Position numbers and translations under genes: made by a program. The notes beneath the pieces were generated by a model. That model made no database searches and was not told the DNA's origin. It saw only the letters and a program-made list of their open reading frames with translations. This document shows, in pieces, positions 27,485 through 39,300 of a stretch of 64,000 nt of DNA (the stretch's first letter is position 1; each line of letters opens with the position of its first letter). The DNA is from JABLTI01 sp035528035 (GTDB lineage Archaea; Asgardarchaeota; Heimdallarchaeia; JABLTI01). The stretch covers positions 186,001-250,000 of the forward strand of contig DATKZI010000014.1 in assembly GCA_035528035.1 (NCBI GenBank). The letters are read 5' to 3'.

Positions 27485-30400
27485 ATGAGTGAAAATCAAG
27501 GTAAGATTATAATATACTCTCCAGAATTAGCTGAAAAGGCATCTGAAATGTTTAATGCATTTAATGAATTATGGCCTGGAGGTTTTGGTGGAGCGGTACC
27601 ATATACAGCAGATAGAGTGCATGATTGGTTGGATAAATCATCAGCATTAGCAGATTTAATAGCTGTAGATGGTGAAGACGAACTTTGTGGATATTGTGGA
27701 CTCTATCCACATTGGAGAGATAAAGAAGCAGCCTATATTTCTATATTAGGAGTTACTCCAAAAGCTAAAGGTAATAAATTCGGTAAAAGACTTTTACTTA
27801 AAGCTTTAGAAGTTGCAGAACAAAAAGGTATTTCTCGGGTAGACCTTCATACTTGGTCAGGTAATATGGATGCTGTTCCCCTTTACAAGAAGATTGGATT
27901 ATTTTGGGTACCTGAGACGACCGTCTATATGCAAGATTATATTCCTGGATTAATGCAAAGTAGTATAGCAAAGGAATGGTTTGCAAAACATTCTGATTGG
28001 TATAAGAATTTTAAGAGAGAATTAACCCAAGCTCCTGATAAAGAAGAAATAGATAATATGGAGGTATATCAGTATCATTTTGAAGCTGATAACGATTTAC
28101 TACGTGCAGAGGTTGATCGTTATGGCTGGGGTTTTTGTGGTTTTGATAGAGTTTTAGACGGAAAACGTTTGATAGTAAATACTCGTATAGCATCTCATAA
28201 TATATACATCGGCATAATAAACACATTTACTATTAATCTCTATAGTGATTATGAAAATGAAATAGAAGTTCCTTTAGAGGTAATAGGATTTGATGGTTTA
28301 AAATGGATAGAAAAATTTCCTAAAACTATTAAGTTGAAGAAAGGTGAAACTTTTCAATTATCGCGAGACTTTATAATAAATAAGGAAACAAAATTATTTA
28401 AAGATAATGAACGTTCTTGTGATGGAATTAGAACAACTATTAAACTCGGAAAACAAAATATCAATTTAATTACAAGTGGTAAATTACAATCTCCATTGAA
28501 ATTAAGATCAATAACAAGAAATCGTTTCAAAACAATACTAGTGGGTGAGGAAACTGTTTTTCCATTGGATATGTTAAATACAACAAAAACAACAATTAAA
28601 GGTTATATAAAAATAACTTCAGAAGATTTACCTAATTTTATACAAAAGGTACCATTTGAGTTAGCTGAAAAAGAAATATCTGGTTTCAATGTTACAGTTA
28701 AAATTCCAGAAAATATAAAATCAAACCGATTTATTTTCAATGCTATACCATTTCTGAAACTAAATAATCACGAAGTTGAAATGCCTGTTTATCAAATTCC
28801 AATGTTCGTAAAGACAAAAGATTTAGTTGAATTAGTAGAATTAAAGGATTCAAAAACACTTCTTGTAATTACAGATAAATTAACAGTCCATGTTAATCTT
28901 GAGGGTGGTAATCTCCGAATATCAAAATTATATGAAGATAACAATGTATCACTCAATCATCAATCAGGACCGCCTTTTGGTATTTCTTTAGATAATACAG
29001 TACTTTGCGACTATGATTTTACTCATGTTAGGAAAGATTACATTTTGAAAATAAGCTTCAAGAGTAATCAAGTGCCTGGTTTACTTGTAGAGAAATTTGT
29101 TAAAGTAGCACCTGGTTTAAGTGAATTGGAATATTGGGTTCAATACACCAATATGGATAATAAGGGATTTATACATACATCAGCGAAAACAATTGTACCT
29201 GCAGGTGGAATTAATTTAAATCCTAACTCAGCAAAAAGTCGTTCTTATTCTCCAATCAAAGGTAAAATCATTGAAAGTAGATGTACTACTAATTTTATGT
29301 CATTTCCCATTTTACCAGCTGATCCTATATTATGGGATGAAACATGGAATGCTAACACTGGACTTCTTTATGGTGATTTTTCGGCATGGATGTGGAAACC
29401 AGAAAATATCAAAACTATTAAATTAAATAGTGGAAAATTAAATCAGTTAGAGAGCTTGACTGTTGAAATACAACCAAATCATTCTCAAAAAATGGTTCAT
29501 TTGTGGTATAATTTTGGTTTTAATACTATACAAGAAATTAGACAAAGATGGAGCCAACTTGTAGGAAATCAGGAATTTAAACCAATGGAAGAGATTAGTG
29601 GACCTGAAATCACTAGAGACTTGGAGATAAATATCAGAGATGAACGAATACTCTATGCAGGGGAATCCACAAAGAAAAAATTCGTAGTGAGTTTTACTTC
29701 AGCGTATCCATTACAAGGAACATTAAGCTTAAACCTACCAAAGAATTGGCAAGGATATTTCATAACCGAAAAGGGAAAAGAATCTACTATCCCAATGCCA
29801 GATGTAAAACCTTTTGCAGATGTTGTATTAGAGATAGAACTAACATTACCTGATAAAATACAATCACAAACAGAAAACATACAAATCCATTTCAGTGGTG
29901 AATTTGAATTTAATTACGACAATTTTGTTATTGTAACACAAAAAGGTAAAGTTGATGTACAGTCTGAAATGATCGATAATGAAAATGCTTTTAGTGTTTC
30001 TAATGGTAAAATAGCTTTCAAAGTAGCTGCGAAGAAAGGTGGTAATCTGATTCGTCTTGAAGATGAAAATGGTCAAACATTTCTTATTGATAATTTTCCA
30101 GAGATTAAACCTAAATTCTTTTTAGAGTACTACATGGGTGGCTGTCAACCAGGAATTTTCCACGTAAATGCTGATGAACCATTTACTGAACTTGAAATAG
30201 TTACATCTGAGAAAATAACTGAAGGAGATTGGGTAGGAGTTAAATCTTCTTGGATAATTCAAAAAGGTCAAGATTATTTCTATGGACAAAAAGCTGAAAT
30301 CAAATATCTAACAATTCCAAATAGTGATATTATACGCATTAATTTAGCTCTTGAGAATCAAACACCTCGAACAATTTCATGGATGGGATTACTACTTTTA

Positions 30401-30745
30401 GATATTGGTTTACAAGGTATTAAAGAAGGGAATATTGTAGAGATAATTGATGATACAGAAACTTGGTTTCACAATCCTATAAAAAATCAACCTTTTATAA
30501 ATCAAAGTTCCTTTAAAAATCCATTTGCAAGAATATCAAAAGGAAAACAATCACTTGCATTAGTAATTCCAAAAGGAACTACTGGTTCTGTAGCAATTGC
30601 TGATCTTGGAGTAATGTTAATAGGTTTAATGATTGGTCTTCAATATGCTAAACCATATAGCAAGTCAGAAGTAAGCTATACACTTATGATTAATCAACCA
30701 TCGGAAAAAATGTCTGAATTAGTTAAAGCACTAAAAGACAAGTAA
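27485..30745 (+). CDS. GNAT acetyltransferase fused to about 900 residues of beta-rich, carbohydrate-enzyme-like sequence
   Basis: 1086 residues. Residues ~1-155 are a GNAT domain: ILGVTPKAKGNKFGKRLLLKALEVAE (acetyl-CoA loop, cited in part) and NMDAVPLYKKIGLF. The rest has no membrane segment and is made of beta-sandwiches. Two segments (~450-620 and ~830-1070) resemble galactose-mutarotase/supersandwich domains of glycosidases, separated by Ig-like stretches. No catalytic residues of a known glycosidase are evident. It follows the GH38 gene on the same strand but has its own promoter, shared in design with the bactofilin-like genes. A role in glycan modification is an inference. AAGGT precedes the ATG. 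Confidence 0.8.
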   Translation: MSENQGKIIIYSPELAEKASEMFNAFNELWPGGFGGAVPYTADRVHDWLDKSSALADLIAVDGEDELCGYCGLYPHWRDKEAAYISILGVTPKAKGNKFGKRLLLKALEVAEQKGISRVDLHTWSGNMDAVPLYKKIGLFWVPETTVYMQDYIPGLMQSSIAKEWFAKHSDWYKNFKRELTQAPDKEEIDNMEVYQYHFEADNDLLRAEVDRYGWGFCGFDRVLDGKRLIVNTRIASHNIYIGIINTFTINLYSDYENEIEVPLEVIGFDGLKWIEKFPKTIKLKKGETFQLSRDFIINKETKLFKDNERSCDGIRTTIKLGKQNINLITSGKLQSPLKLRSITRNRFKTILVGEETVFPLDMLNTTKTTIKGYIKITSEDLPNFIQKVPFELAEKEISGFNVTVKIPENIKSNRFIFNAIPFLKLNNHEVEMPVYQIPMFVKTKDLVELVELKDSKTLLVITDKLTVHVNLEGGNLRISKLYEDNNVSLNHQSGPPFGISLDNTVLCDYDFTHVRKDYILKISFKSNQVPGLLVEKFVKVAPGLSELEYWVQYTNMDNKGFIHTSAKTIVPAGGINLNPNSAKSRSYSPIKGKIIESRCTTNFMSFPILPADPILWDETWNANTGLLYGDFSAWMWKPENIKTIKLNSGKLNQLESLTVEIQPNHSQKMVHLWYNFGFNTIQEIRQRWSQLVGNQEFKPMEEISGPEITRDLEINIRDERILYAGESTKKKFVVSFTSAYPLQGTLSLNLPKNWQGYFITEKGKESTIPMPDVKPFADVVLEIELTLPDKIQSQTENIQIHFSGEFEFNYDNFVIVTQKGKVDVQSEMIDNENAFSVSNGKIAFKVAAKKGGNLIRLEDENGQTFLIDNFPEIKPKFFLEYYMGGCQPGIFHVNADEPFTELEIVTSEKITEGDWVGVKSSWIIQKGQDYFYGQKAEIKYLTIPNSDIIRINLALENQTPRTISWMGLLLLDIGLQGIKEGNIVEIIDDTETWFHNPIKNQPFINQSSFKNPFARISKGKQSLALVIPKGTTGSVAIADLGVMLIGLMIGLQYAKPYSKSEVSYTLMINQPSEKMSELVKALKDK

Positions 30746-30937
30746 AATATCACATTGTTGTTTAATCATTTTTTCCTTTTTTTCACTTTTTTTCCTAAAT
30801 CTAAAGTCTTTTATTTTTAAAGCGACGAAATATCGTTATAGTTGAAAAAATATTTCATACAATCAGGAAAATTACTACCGAGAAGTGTTTTTTTGATTGT
30901 TTAGTTTAAAAATATGATTAAATAGGTGAACCACCAC

Positions 30938-33900
30938 ATGAGTACTTTGCTGTTCAAGAGCTTTTTTAATAGAAAAAATAAAATCTATCTTATTATTACA
31001 ATTTTTATCTTAACATTTTTCTTAACTAATAAGCAATTTCAACCAACTAATGTTAGGGCACATTCTTCAGTAGCAAATCCTAAAGAAATCTTTTCTATTT
31101 GGAATAATACTGCTCCTACAATAGATGGTGGAATACTTTTTACACCTTATAGTTTATCGGGTGAATGGTCCTCCGCAGCAGTTTTTGACCTTTACGATAT
31201 AACTAATGCTGCTAAAGGTAAATTGCTTTTGCAAAATGATAATACCACTTTGTATATTGGATTGGATTGTACTACTTTTACAACGGAATATCCTATTACA
31301 GATTGGGGAGCAAAAGTTTACCTTGATATGGATCATGATGGCTTATTAAGCAGTAACGATTATATGGTCAAATATTCATATTCAGGTGGTACCGAATTAG
31401 TTGAATTATATTCATACAATATTGCTCTTAAAAATTGGATGGTGTTAGAATCAGGTTCTCCAGGTTCACCTTTACCTTCAAGTGGGATAATTGCTGACAC
31501 AGATTTCAAGAAAACAGCATTCAATAATGTTACATCACATAGACAATATGAATTCAAAATTCCATATGGTGTACCAATTACAAATTATATTATTGGTGCG
31601 GCTTTTGAAGCAACAACAAATCTTGCAAGTTTCAGTAAAAGTATAACATGGCCATATTCAGAAGCTGGAGTGAAATATTTCCCAATTAATGCTGGATTAT
31701 GGGGTGATTTACATTTAGGTGAAAAGATGCAATTTGAAAAATATATCATTGAAGATAATTTTAATATTAAGTCTGGAGCAGTTGGTGATTATAATAATAC
31801 TGTAGTTGCCCTAGCTGATATACAAGGGGATGGAGATCAAGAGCTTGTCGTTACGTCAAATAGACAGGTAGCAGGTGATGAAAATCTAATAGCTATTTAT
31901 GATTATATTGATGGAAAAATAACCCGAATTTGGGCATCTTGGTTATCCACTCAATATTCAAAATTATTCCATATCACTGGTATAGCTGCTTATGATTTTG
32001 ACGAAGATGGTATGGATGAACTTTATGGTGTTGGTTATAGTGATAGCCGCATTGGTAGATTATCTGGTTGGAATGATATTACCAAAGATTTTGATAGTGC
32101 TGAAATAATATTTGATAATTATGGTGACTATTTATTAGGATATATAGCAATAGGCGATGTATTGAATAATTTTGATAATACAGCAGAAATCGTCTTTGGA
32201 GATGAAACAGGTTGGTTGGGATTTTTAACATATAATGATAAAAAAGATATATTCAATCTTGATCATTATTTAGAACCTTATGGAACGCCTTATAGAATAC
32301 ATGACCTTGAAGTTGCTGATATGGACTTTGATGGTTGGAGTGAATTACTCTTCTTTTCTCAATATACTGCTGATAATACTTACTCATATACCAATTTTAG
32401 TATTTATGAATACTATTCACCATTAAGCAAATGGGTGGATAATTGGGATATGGAAGATAATCTACCAATTAATTCTGCTATTAGCACTAGAGATCAATAT
32501 GGGCATACCATAGTTGTTGATGATGTGGATAATGATGGATGGGTTGAAACAATTATAGTTGGCAAAAATTATGTTAAAATTTTCACTCCTTTCTCTTTTG
32601 ATCAAACAAGTCCTCCAATAGAATTTTCAATAAATGATGGAACATATCCAGCATTAGGTGGAGGAGCTGCAGTTATTGATATAGATGATGATTCACTAAA
32701 TGAATTAATTATTGGTTGCAGTAATGGTACTGTTATTGTTTATGAATTTGAAGATACTACTTATGATAGTGAATATATACCAAATTATACCATCGAATGG
32801 AAAGGTGATTTAGGTGCATCTCCAGGAATCAAAAACTCAATTATTGGTTATGATATTGATAAAGATGGTCGTACAGAAGCTATTATAGGGGATCATTATG
32901 GTCAAATATTGGTTCTTGGAACAGGCAATATTCCTGATGTTTCCTTTAAATCACCATCAATGGGTTTCATTTCAAATCGTGAGAATATTTTAGTTAAATG
33001 GTCACCTTCTAATGAATCAAACCAAATGCTTTACTATGAGATTTATATTAATGGATTTCTCGAAGTACGAGCTGGAGGAGGACAATTAGGTGCTTTTGTT
33101 TCACTTGATATGGGTTCTAATGATATCGAAATTTTTGCTTATGATATCACTGGTAATGTTGCTTATGATTATCTTTATGTTGAATATTCCCAGAGTGCTC
33201 CTGAAATATCAATTTATAGCCCAAGTAACTACTATGCTACTCATTTAGATAATGTTAGAGTTGAATATACAGCTTTTGATCCAGATGCGGATGATTTAAC
33301 ATTTGATATTTATGTTAATGGTACCATTCAAAGAACAGTAACAGATTTGTATGTTGATGTTGAACTCAAAATTATGGGAATAACTGGTGATGGATACTAT
33401 AATATAACTATAGTTGCGAGAGATCCATCAATGAATATTGGCAAAGATACCATATGGATTATTAGAGATGCAACAAAACCAATAATTGAAATTACCTCAC
33501 CAGCTGATGGTTCTGCAGTTAAAGTAAGTACTATTGACCTTACATGGACTGCTTCAGATGCTCTTACTGGCATAGATTATTTTGAGATTTACCGTGATGG
33601 TGTTTATCAAGGAAATACTACTCTAAGATATTTCTCTGTAGGTTTGCCATCAGATAAGAAGTATATTTTGAAAGTTATAGCGTTTGATGAAGTTGGCAAT
33701 CAACAAGAAGATATAATAGCTATAACAAGAGATACAATTAATCCGTTTGTTGATCTAACAGCTTTGTCGCTACCTATTCAAAGTGGTTGGTACTATACTG
33801 ATGATCCAACACAATTTATTAGTTGGACAGGGCATGATAATACTGGTGGTAGTGGGTTAGATCATTTTGAAATTCGAATTAATGATGAATTTTATGCTTC

Positions 33901-36271
33901 TTATAGTAGCGATATTTTGAATGATACGATAGATTTTGGTGTTGATGGCTTCAAAGATGTGGTTATCAGAGTTTGGGATAAAGCAGGCAATCAAGCTTTT
34001 GATTATTACACCATTGCTATTGATACTGCTAATCCAATAGTCAATATTTTATCTCCTTACAATAATTATGTTACAAGTGGGGATTCAGTTATAATTACTT
34101 GGGATGCATATGATATGGGCACAGGAATTAAAGAACAAATTGTTTATGTAAATGGATCTATTATAGATACTTTAGATTCTTCTACATTCTACTATGAACT
34201 CCCAATCTTAGAAAATACAACCTATGAAATCACGATTCGTGCTGTTGATTATATGAACCGTTTTACTGAAGATACAATTAATGTAACTCAAAATGTTTTT
34301 GCCCCGACATTTCTTATTCTAAATCCTTTTGATTATGAAAGCTTCATACATACCACTTTACTTAATCTGACATGGTATGCTTTCAATTTAATAGCTGATG
34401 AATTTCATGTCTATATCAATGGTACATTATACCCCTATGATTCCTCAACCTTCAGTACAATTATTGATTTGAATGATGATTTTGGACCATTTTCTACATC
34501 AGATTATCCTGTATTCAATGTAACCATATCAGTTCTAATTGGTGGAATCTATCCATTTTCAGATACATGTTGGATTACTTTGGATCAAACCACACCATCT
34601 TTAGCCATATTAGATCCATCAAATTTGGATGTAATACTAGAAGAATCGCTTTATGTTGCTTGGTCTGGATATGATGCAGGATCTGGAATAGCTTATTACA
34701 TTATTTTAATAGATGATGAAATAGTTGGTACATTTGGAAGTGGTATAACAAATCAATATCTTAATGTTTCAGGTTATGATGATGGATGGCATACACTACA
34801 AATCCAAGCTTTTGATGCTGCTGGAAACAATATCTCAAAAAGCATCGATATTGAAATCTATCCACAAGCACCTGAATTCAATGTTAATCTTCCATTGACG
34901 TATATAACCAATGAACCTAATTTCAATGTAAATCTAAATATCTTTGATCCAAGAATGGGTGTTTCAGAAATTCAAGTAGTTGCCGACTCATCTGTTGATG
35001 TTTTTTCAATTGATTATGGAACGAATTACCAAGTTGATCCTTATTCACTAGATATTGCAGTTAATGAAGATGTTTTTATCGGAGCAGGTGATTTACACAA
35101 TATTACAATAACAGTTTATGATAAAGTTGATCGTGGACGTTATCTAATTCTTACAATAATTATTGATCAAACCTCACCAGTAATTTATGGTAATACTATT
35201 ATTGATTTTTCAGTCCTAAGTCCTATATCCAATAGTTTGCAGTTAAACGATCCTGGTCAAAATAATCATACATTTACTATCTCTGCTCGGGATACCTATG
35301 GCATTCACTCTATAGACATTAATATTTATGGAAATGATTTTAATGATGTCTATCAAATGACCTTTGATTCCGATCAATCTGTCGGTGATATCTATGTTTT
35401 CACTGCAACTATCAATTTCGACAGTTACACTAAAGGAAACTATTCACTAAAATTCATCGTTGAGGATAATGCAGGTAATGCAATGGAAACAATATTTCTA
35501 TTAGAAATTGAATTAGATGATGGAGAACCAAGTAATACGAATTGGCTTCTAGATCATCTTTATACAGTAGTTATCCCTAGTGCTTCAGGGATTGTTTTCA
35601 TAATTCTTTTATCAACAATTCTTTCAGTAGCAACTAAGAAACGCAGAATCAATAAAGGTTGGTTTGAAGCTCTTCAAGCAGTTGCTTATGTAACAAAAAC
35701 TGGTTTAACATTAGCATTTGTTCCTTATTCTAAAGATTTGTTTGAAGATGAACAATTATTTGGAGGAGCTATGACTGGAATTGTTAGTATTCTTGGAGAA
35801 ATCACCGGTGAAACTAGTACTGAGATGAAAACTCATACTTTAGAATATGGTGATAAACAATTAATCATTACAATGGGTTATTTTGGTAATGCTATCATAC
35901 TTGTTAATCAAGTTAAACCTAAACTTAAAGAACTACTTAGTAAATTCTTGATGGAATTTGAGCTAACATATAAACGACAACTTGCTTCTGAATTGATAGA
36001 TTTGAATGATTTTTCAGCTGTTAATCTAATGGTTGAGGGAATTTTTGGTGTTAGAAAAAATATCTTTCATGAACCAAGTGTTGAACATTATTTTGAACAA
36101 GCTCAGCAAACCTATCAAGAACCTACAACCCAAGAAACAACTTATCAAGATACTACTCAACAAGAATCTTCAACTCAAGAACCTACTGATAACTATTACC
36201 AAAATGAAAATTATGATCAAACCAATAATCAGAATGACAATACAAATAGAGATGATTATCAAGAATATTAA
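30938..36271 (+). CDS. Integrin-like surface receptor: CBM9-like, seven FG-GAP blades, Ig-like repeats, membrane span, cytosolic longin-like domain (receptor 1)
   Basis: About 1777 residues from the ATG at 30938, which has AGGTGA 8 nt upstream; a GTG at 30926 is less likely because it overlaps that site. After a signal peptide, residues ~45-265 resemble a CBM9/DOMON-like fold (PTIDGG ... LYIGLD). Seven repeats with a D-x-D-x-D/N-G-x2-E-L core (VALADIQGDGDQEL to IGYDIDKDGRTEAI) form an FG-GAP-type propeller. About nine Ig-like domains follow, each opening near P-x-I-x-I-x-S-P. A membrane span lies at ~1545-1566. The cytosolic part has a longin/roadblock-like domain (~1575-1700) and a tail rich in T, Q, N and Y. 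Its convergent neighbour is a full-length paralogue. Ligand and partners are unknown. Confidence 0.9.
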   Translation: MSTLLFKSFFNRKNKIYLIITIFILTFFLTNKQFQPTNVRAHSSVANPKEIFSIWNNTAPTIDGGILFTPYSLSGEWSSAAVFDLYDITNAAKGKLLLQNDNTTLYIGLDCTTFTTEYPITDWGAKVYLDMDHDGLLSSNDYMVKYSYSGGTELVELYSYNIALKNWMVLESGSPGSPLPSSGIIADTDFKKTAFNNVTSHRQYEFKIPYGVPITNYIIGAAFEATTNLASFSKSITWPYSEAGVKYFPINAGLWGDLHLGEKMQFEKYIIEDNFNIKSGAVGDYNNTVVALADIQGDGDQELVVTSNRQVAGDENLIAIYDYIDGKITRIWASWLSTQYSKLFHITGIAAYDFDEDGMDELYGVGYSDSRIGRLSGWNDITKDFDSAEIIFDNYGDYLLGYIAIGDVLNNFDNTAEIVFGDETGWLGFLTYNDKKDIFNLDHYLEPYGTPYRIHDLEVADMDFDGWSELLFFSQYTADNTYSYTNFSIYEYYSPLSKWVDNWDMEDNLPINSAISTRDQYGHTIVVDDVDNDGWVETIIVGKNYVKIFTPFSFDQTSPPIEFSINDGTYPALGGGAAVIDIDDDSLNELIIGCSNGTVIVYEFEDTTYDSEYIPNYTIEWKGDLGASPGIKNSIIGYDIDKDGRTEAIIGDHYGQILVLGTGNIPDVSFKSPSMGFISNRENILVKWSPSNESNQMLYYEIYINGFLEVRAGGGQLGAFVSLDMGSNDIEIFAYDITGNVAYDYLYVEYSQSAPEISIYSPSNYYATHLDNVRVEYTAFDPDADDLTFDIYVNGTIQRTVTDLYVDVELKIMGITGDGYYNITIVARDPSMNIGKDTIWIIRDATKPIIEITSPADGSAVKVSTIDLTWTASDALTGIDYFEIYRDGVYQGNTTLRYFSVGLPSDKKYILKVIAFDEVGNQQEDIIAITRDTINPFVDLTALSLPIQSGWYYTDDPTQFISWTGHDNTGGSGLDHFEIRINDEFYASYSSDILNDTIDFGVDGFKDVVIRVWDKAGNQAFDYYTIAIDTANPIVNILSPYNNYVTSGDSVIITWDAYDMGTGIKEQIVYVNGSIIDTLDSSTFYYELPILENTTYEITIRAVDYMNRFTEDTINVTQNVFAPTFLILNPFDYESFIHTTLLNLTWYAFNLIADEFHVYINGTLYPYDSSTFSTIIDLNDDFGPFSTSDYPVFNVTISVLIGGIYPFSDTCWITLDQTTPSLAILDPSNLDVILEESLYVAWSGYDAGSGIAYYIILIDDEIVGTFGSGITNQYLNVSGYDDGWHTLQIQAFDAAGNNISKSIDIEIYPQAPEFNVNLPLTYITNEPNFNVNLNIFDPRMGVSEIQVVADSSVDVFSIDYGTNYQVDPYSLDIAVNEDVFIGAGDLHNITITVYDKVDRGRYLILTIIIDQTSPVIYGNTIIDFSVLSPISNSLQLNDPGQNNHTFTISARDTYGIHSIDINIYGNDFNDVYQMTFDSDQSVGDIYVFTATINFDSYTKGNYSLKFIVEDNAGNAMETIFLLEIELDDGEPSNTNWLLDHLYTVVIPSASGIVFIILLSTILSVATKKRRINKGWFEALQAVAYVTKTGLTLAFVPYSKDLFEDEQLFGGAMTGIVSILGEITGETSTEMKTHTLEYGDKQLIITMGYFGNAIILVNQVKPKLKELLSKFLMEFELTYKRQLASELIDLNDFSAVNLMVEGIFGVRKNIFHEPSVEHYFEQAQQTYQEPTTQETTYQDTTQQESSTQEPTDNYYQNENYDQTNNQNDNTNRDDYQEY

Positions 36272-36298
36272 GAGCTTACTGCTCTTATTTATTCTTTT
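36270..36298 (+). terminator. Hairpin plus T-tract after receptor 1
   Basis: AAGAGC (36270-36275) and GCTCTT (36281-36286) form a 6-bp stem with loop TTACT, overlapping the stop codon. It is followed by ATTTATTCTTTTTT. It lies between the two convergent receptor genes. Confidence 0.55.
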
Positions 36299-36317
36299 TT
36301 TCGTTATTTTTTTCTAG

Positions 36318-39300
36318 CTATTTAACATTTGACCATTTCTCAGCAATCTCTTCAAACCACATTTTTGATGCATTTTGAATTGCAGATTGCATTTCAATAG
36401 AGTTATTTTCTTTGCCAAATTCTAATGCTTCATAGATTTCTTTCATAAGATTTAACATATTTTGTATTAAATAATTCAAATCTTTATTATATCGCTCAAT
36501 TTTCAATAAGATTTCTAATCCTGTCGTTATATCAATAGCAAGTTTTTCAACTTCATCAAATCTATTTTCTGCTAATGAGATGATTGTTTTTGGTGTAATT
36601 TCAATTATTTTCATTAATTGATTCTTTGATTCTTTTGAGATTGAATCCATTAATTCCTCTAGAGGTGTCTTCTCCTTTAGCAATTCTAATAGTTCTTTAT
36701 CTGTTTCTTCTTTTGTTTCAAGTGATTTTACATACACTTCTTTATTATTTTTTAATTGTGCTGCTAAACCTTCTTCCATCATAGAACGTTCACCATTTTT
36801 AATTTGTCCGAAATATTCTTGTACCAAACGCTCGGAACCCTGAAATGCATTGAAATCTATATGGAAAGCTCCTTGTAATGGTTTACTATAAACTCTTTCA
36901 AATCGTTTACTGAATTCTATCAATTGCTCTTTATGTTTTGGTTTTACATTATTCACTAACAATGCACCAAAGCCAAAAGCTCCTTGATAAAGCAATAAAC
37001 CTTTAGTACCTATTTCCAAAGAAGTAAGACCTTGTTTAGCATTCTTACCGATTATTTCTTCAAGTAGACTTTGAATTGCCATCATAGCTCCACCAATCAA
37101 TTGATCATCTTGTAATTCAACTCTTGAATAAGTTACATAAACACAAGTTAAACCTGTAACTCGAACATAGAAAACTGCTATTAAGTCATCTTCCCAATTT
37201 CTGTTTTGTAAAGGCTTTCTTATAGCTACTGAGAAAAGAGTAATTAAAATCACTAATAAAACGAAACCTAGAGAAACATAGAGTAAATTCAATCCTTGTA
37301 AAATCCAAGGTATTTGCTCAAATGGAATTACTTCTAAAGTAAGAACTAGCTCTTTAATGTTACCAGCTAGATCAATTGCTTGAATAGTAATATTATATAT
37401 ACCAAGCTCTAAGTCGCTTATATCAAACTCCAATGTATAAGTTGATGTTTGCATTCTTGCTTCAACATTTCGTGTCATTTCATAAATTTGATTATAGTCA
37501 TTATTTGATATTATTAAGAAAACAGCAGCTATGGCTTCATTATCTGTAATTGTTACAGTTATTGTATGATAATTTAGATCTGGTTGTTCGTTATTTAATG
37601 CAAATTCAAAACTAGTAGTGGTAATTAATTGATTATCTATAATATATGAGTTAAGAATTTCAGGTGCTTCATTATCAATAATGATCGTATAAGTAATAAT
37701 ACTTTCTCGACTATAGGCATCAATCACACTAATAGAAAGTATGTGGTCTCCTGTTAAATCAGAATAATTACTTTCAGTTATATTAACAATTATTGAGAAT
37801 GGATCTGTTATAAGAATTGGATATGAATACCCAACTAAAACATCCTCATTATCAATTTGTATTTTATAGCTCTTAACTCCTGTTCTGGTATTTGTTATAG
37901 AAAAGTCAAACTGAAATTCACCTGTTTGAGTATAATAGATCTCAGGCAAATTAGTGCTAAATTCTGGATGTAAAATATAAACTATTAACATAATTTTACT
38001 ATTAGCTTTGTTACCAGCGAAATCATAAGCTTCAATTGTAATACTATATAAGCCATCCCCGAGATTGAAAGTTAAGTAATAATATATTCTCCCGACATAA
38101 CAAGTCATTTGTTGCTCAGCATTTATTAGTATTTTATAATAAGCTATTCCAGTCCCAGTATCACTACCAGACCATTGGATATATGTTCCTTGGACTAGGA
38201 TGATCGAATTATTACTCGGAGTTAATATAGAAACCATTGGAGGAGTTTGATCAATTACAATCCATCTAAAATTCATATATGAATTACTTGGATTTGTTGT
38301 TGTGGCAACAATTGAGATATTATAGAGCGGAAATTGATCAATTGGTACACTTAAGTTTAGAAGATAACTTCTTGCATTAATATCAATGATTGTATCATTT
38401 AAAGTGCCATTTATGTAAATACTAAAACCTGTTAAATCAGCAATATTAGCAATTTCCCACTCAATTAATATTTGATTATCAGGGAAATATGATTTGAAAT
38501 CAAGAGGATTAACTATTGCAATTGATGGTTGTGTAGATGTTTGTTGAACTGTAATTGAATCTTCAAAGGTTCTTCCTACAAAATCACTTGCTTTAATAGA
38601 AATAATTGATATATGATCTATAGGTATGGGCAATAACCAACAAGTAATAGTTGAATCAGTAATATTTTCAACAGATTGACCATCGATAAATAATTCATAG
38701 TTAGCTATTCCTGTCCCATTATCTTTACTTTCCCAACACAAAGTGATAAAATCTAATCCAGTTGTAAAACCGGTCATTGGATAGATAATATTTACATAAG
38801 GATCATTTTGATCAAGAATTACTGAAATAAAAGCAGTTTCACTATTGCCTGCTTTATCATAAGTTGTAATAAGGATATCTTTCATTCCATCTTCTTCTAA
38901 GGTAATAGTTGTTGATTCATCTGTTCCAGAATATTTCGTTAATTGATTAACTATGACTTCTGAATGATGAATTCCTGCACCACCAATATTATCAAATGCA
39001 TCCCAGATTAAATTTAAGGTAGTACTTGAAGTTATTATATCTTGAGAAGGCGAAAGTATAGCTATATTTGGTTTTATAGTGTCTCTATTAACATAAATAA
39101 TACTTGATTCCATGTTTCCAAGAGTATCATAGGCGAAGACTTCTAATTTATATTTTTTATCCAATTCCAAAGAAATTGTTTGTAAATAACTGGTTGTTGT
39201 TGAATAATAAATATCATCCCGATAAATAGTAAAATGATCAATACCACTTAATGAATCACTTGCTGTCCAATGAAGTACTATTTCTGAAGATTTGGTAAAT

